Positions 62,767 to 64,000 of a stretch of 64,000 nucleotides of DNA are shown here, in pieces. The position numbers and the translations under genes were made by a program. Position 1 is the stretch's first letter. Each line of letters starts with the position of its first letter. The notes beneath the pieces are model-generated. The model was given only the letters and a program-made list of their open reading frames with translations, ran no database searches and was not told the DNA's origin. The DNA comes from Arion vulgaris (Eukaryota; Mollusca; Gastropoda; Stylommatophora; Arionidae), in the NCBI GenBank assembly GCA_020796225.1, contig CM036758.1, forward strand, positions 72,132,366-72,196,365, given 5' to 3'.

Positions 62767-63071
62767 CTTATTATGTTATCTTATAGCTCTCATATATTTG
62801 ATATCTCCTTTCAGATTGAAATACCCACAAAGTGTACAGCTCTGCCACTTACTGACTGCTGGTCGTTGCTGTACACTAGAAGCAGTTTTTCAACTGGTTC
62901 TTCAGTAAGACGGCATTCAGCTGCCAGCTATGCCAAATGTTACAATGAATGGGAAAACTAGCAACGCCAAGTACGTTACAGCTGAGGAAGGCGGTACAAG
63001 AGTGATATTTCCCGGGTAGGACTTGTAATAGTCACATTGTCTGTTTTTCTTACCTTCTAGATTTTTTTTTT

Positions 63072-63134
63072 CTAAATACAAGGTGCTTATAAAGTAGTTG
63101 ATGTGCAGTGAATTTTGAAAATAATTTAGTAATT
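63072..63134. other. Possible outer end of a DNA transposon
   Basis: acaaggtgcttataaagtag resembles the outer end of some DNA transposons that encode helix-turn-helix proteins like the one at 63520. The LINE-I fragment lies between. Low support. Confidence 0.3.
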
Positions 63135-63157
63135 ACGTCAAGATTGATGGACATTTC

Positions 63158-63430
63158 ATCATCATGAAGTGCCTTGCCGGCTGGTGTATGCAATCATAGA
63201 TCTCCACAAATCTCTGTCTTTGGTGTTTGCTATCAACTCAGTTGTTAACGCACTTCCGTGTCATGAAGTCTGGTTATCCAACATTTTCTCTCTATGTCTT
63301 CCTCTGTCTAGTATACCCTCTAATTTACCGGTTGTTACATTGTGTTTTAAACCTCCCCTCCTCATCACGTGCCCGAAAAATGATGACTGCCTCTTTCTTA
63401 TTGTGATAAAATTTACGTCATGATATTCTG
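63158..63430 (-). pseudogene. LINE-I 3' end
   Basis: Reversed tail aagtgccttgccggctggtg and coding part (FFGHVMRRGGLKHNVTTGKL on the minus strand), like 13925-14150 and 21780-21990. Confidence 0.78.
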
Positions 63431-63519
63431 AGTTCCATAATCCTGTGTGCGGCAGTACACGACAAGCCGTTGTTATATTCACGATTTTATTGCTGAAAGG
63501 AACTGGTGTTAACTATTGA

Positions 63520-63717
63520 AAACAGGGTATTTTTGTGGAAAATGTCTTTCGTAATGGTGGCAAATATACTGAAGAAGTAATTCAACAATATGTGCTGAAA
63601 TTTCCAGACTCACAAGCCGTGTTCACAGTATGGACAGAGCCGATATCATCAATGCTGTACGCTTTCAATTATGTGACATGGGCAAGTCTCAGACACTGGA
63701 ACGAGTTCGAGAATTAG
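63520..63717 (+). pseudogene. Possible transposase helix-turn-helix fragment
   Basis: The plus strand reads FVENVFRNGGKYTEEVIQQY and VLKFPDSQAVFTVWTEPISS. The pattern (Tyr-Thr-Glu-Glu-Val ... Lys-Phe-Pro-Asp) resembles a DUF4817-type helix-turn-helix found at the N-terminus of some transposon-encoded proteins. No DDE catalytic domain follows in the window. It could be chance similarity. Confidence 0.4.
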
Positions 63718-64000
63718 GCGTTAAGTTTGGACATGCCAGACAGTGTCGTCTTCGTGGTAGAGAGAAGATATAGTAATCAACTTCTCATAGGTACGGTGAG
63801 CAAATGGACTTTGGGATGGCTGCTGCAGCGGAGGACAGAGCACGAATGGGAATGTCCAATGTGCCATGATGTCGATCGCATAACATAGCGTAACAGTCAC
63901 TTTACCCAATACAAGCCAGCCAAGAGCAGTAGTATCTTGATGACTAATAACAATCTACGTTACAATTTTTTTAGGCGTCTGTGAAAACCACATTTCTGGG
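63718..64000. other. Unassigned end of window
   Basis: No feature recognised; could hold more of the element suggested just upstream. Confidence 0.35.

Overview
The window reads as a eukaryotic, intergenic, repeat-dominated stretch of an invertebrate genome. Several degenerate non-LTR retrotransposon (LINE) C-termini look like types common in lophotrochozoans, so a mollusc is my best guess, but I hold it loosely. I found no convincing host gene, no rRNA and no free-standing tRNA gene. Every protein-like segment I recognise is a broken LINE or DNA-transposon remnant. Family names used here (SINE-A, LINE-C and so on) are my own labels, based only on copies compared within the window.

Layout. 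0-11 kb: SINEs A, P, F, D and B, 3' ends of several LINEs, a Penelope-like inverted element (5.9-6.4 kb), two minisatellites (36 and 51 bp units), and hAT-like and piggyBac-like MITEs. 11-27 kb: SINE-E and SINE-S, arrays of 26 and 24 bp units, the longest reverse-transcriptase remnant (20.56-22.0 kb), 14-bp arrays around SINE-A, a 681-bp element with 27-bp terminal inverted repeats, and RNase H-bearing LINE ends. 27-34 kb: nested SINEs P, G and H and a hAT element. About 33.8-43.0 kb: one tandem array of a 38-bp unit, roughly 235 copies. 43-54 kb: SINEs D, E, A, F and B, 22-bp and 16-bp arrays, more LINE ends. 54.5-56.3 kb: a 75-bp array. 57.4-60.25 kb: a LINE-C copy swollen by about 78 copies of a 30-bp unit. 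60-64 kb: AT-rich sequence, simple repeats, and one possible transposase helix-turn-helix fragment.

Main result. Many of the tandem arrays are not independent satellites. They are expansions of short segments inside dispersed retroelement copies. The unexpanded source segment can be read in other copies in the same window (LINE-C at two sites, LINE-L, LINE-J, SINE-D, SINE-A, SINE-G). Second, SINE-D, SINE-E and SINE-S form one superfamily with a shared 3' tail ending in AAG repeats; D and E also share a core of about 45 nt. Third, target-site duplications can be read directly for many insertions, which gives a relative order of nested events.

The very long open frames in the arrays (up to about 840 codons) follow from unit lengths divisible by three and should not be taken as proteins. 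The sequence from about 42.17 to 43.5 kb, and short patches inside the 38-bp array, carry many small indels, which looks more like poor assembly consensus than biology.
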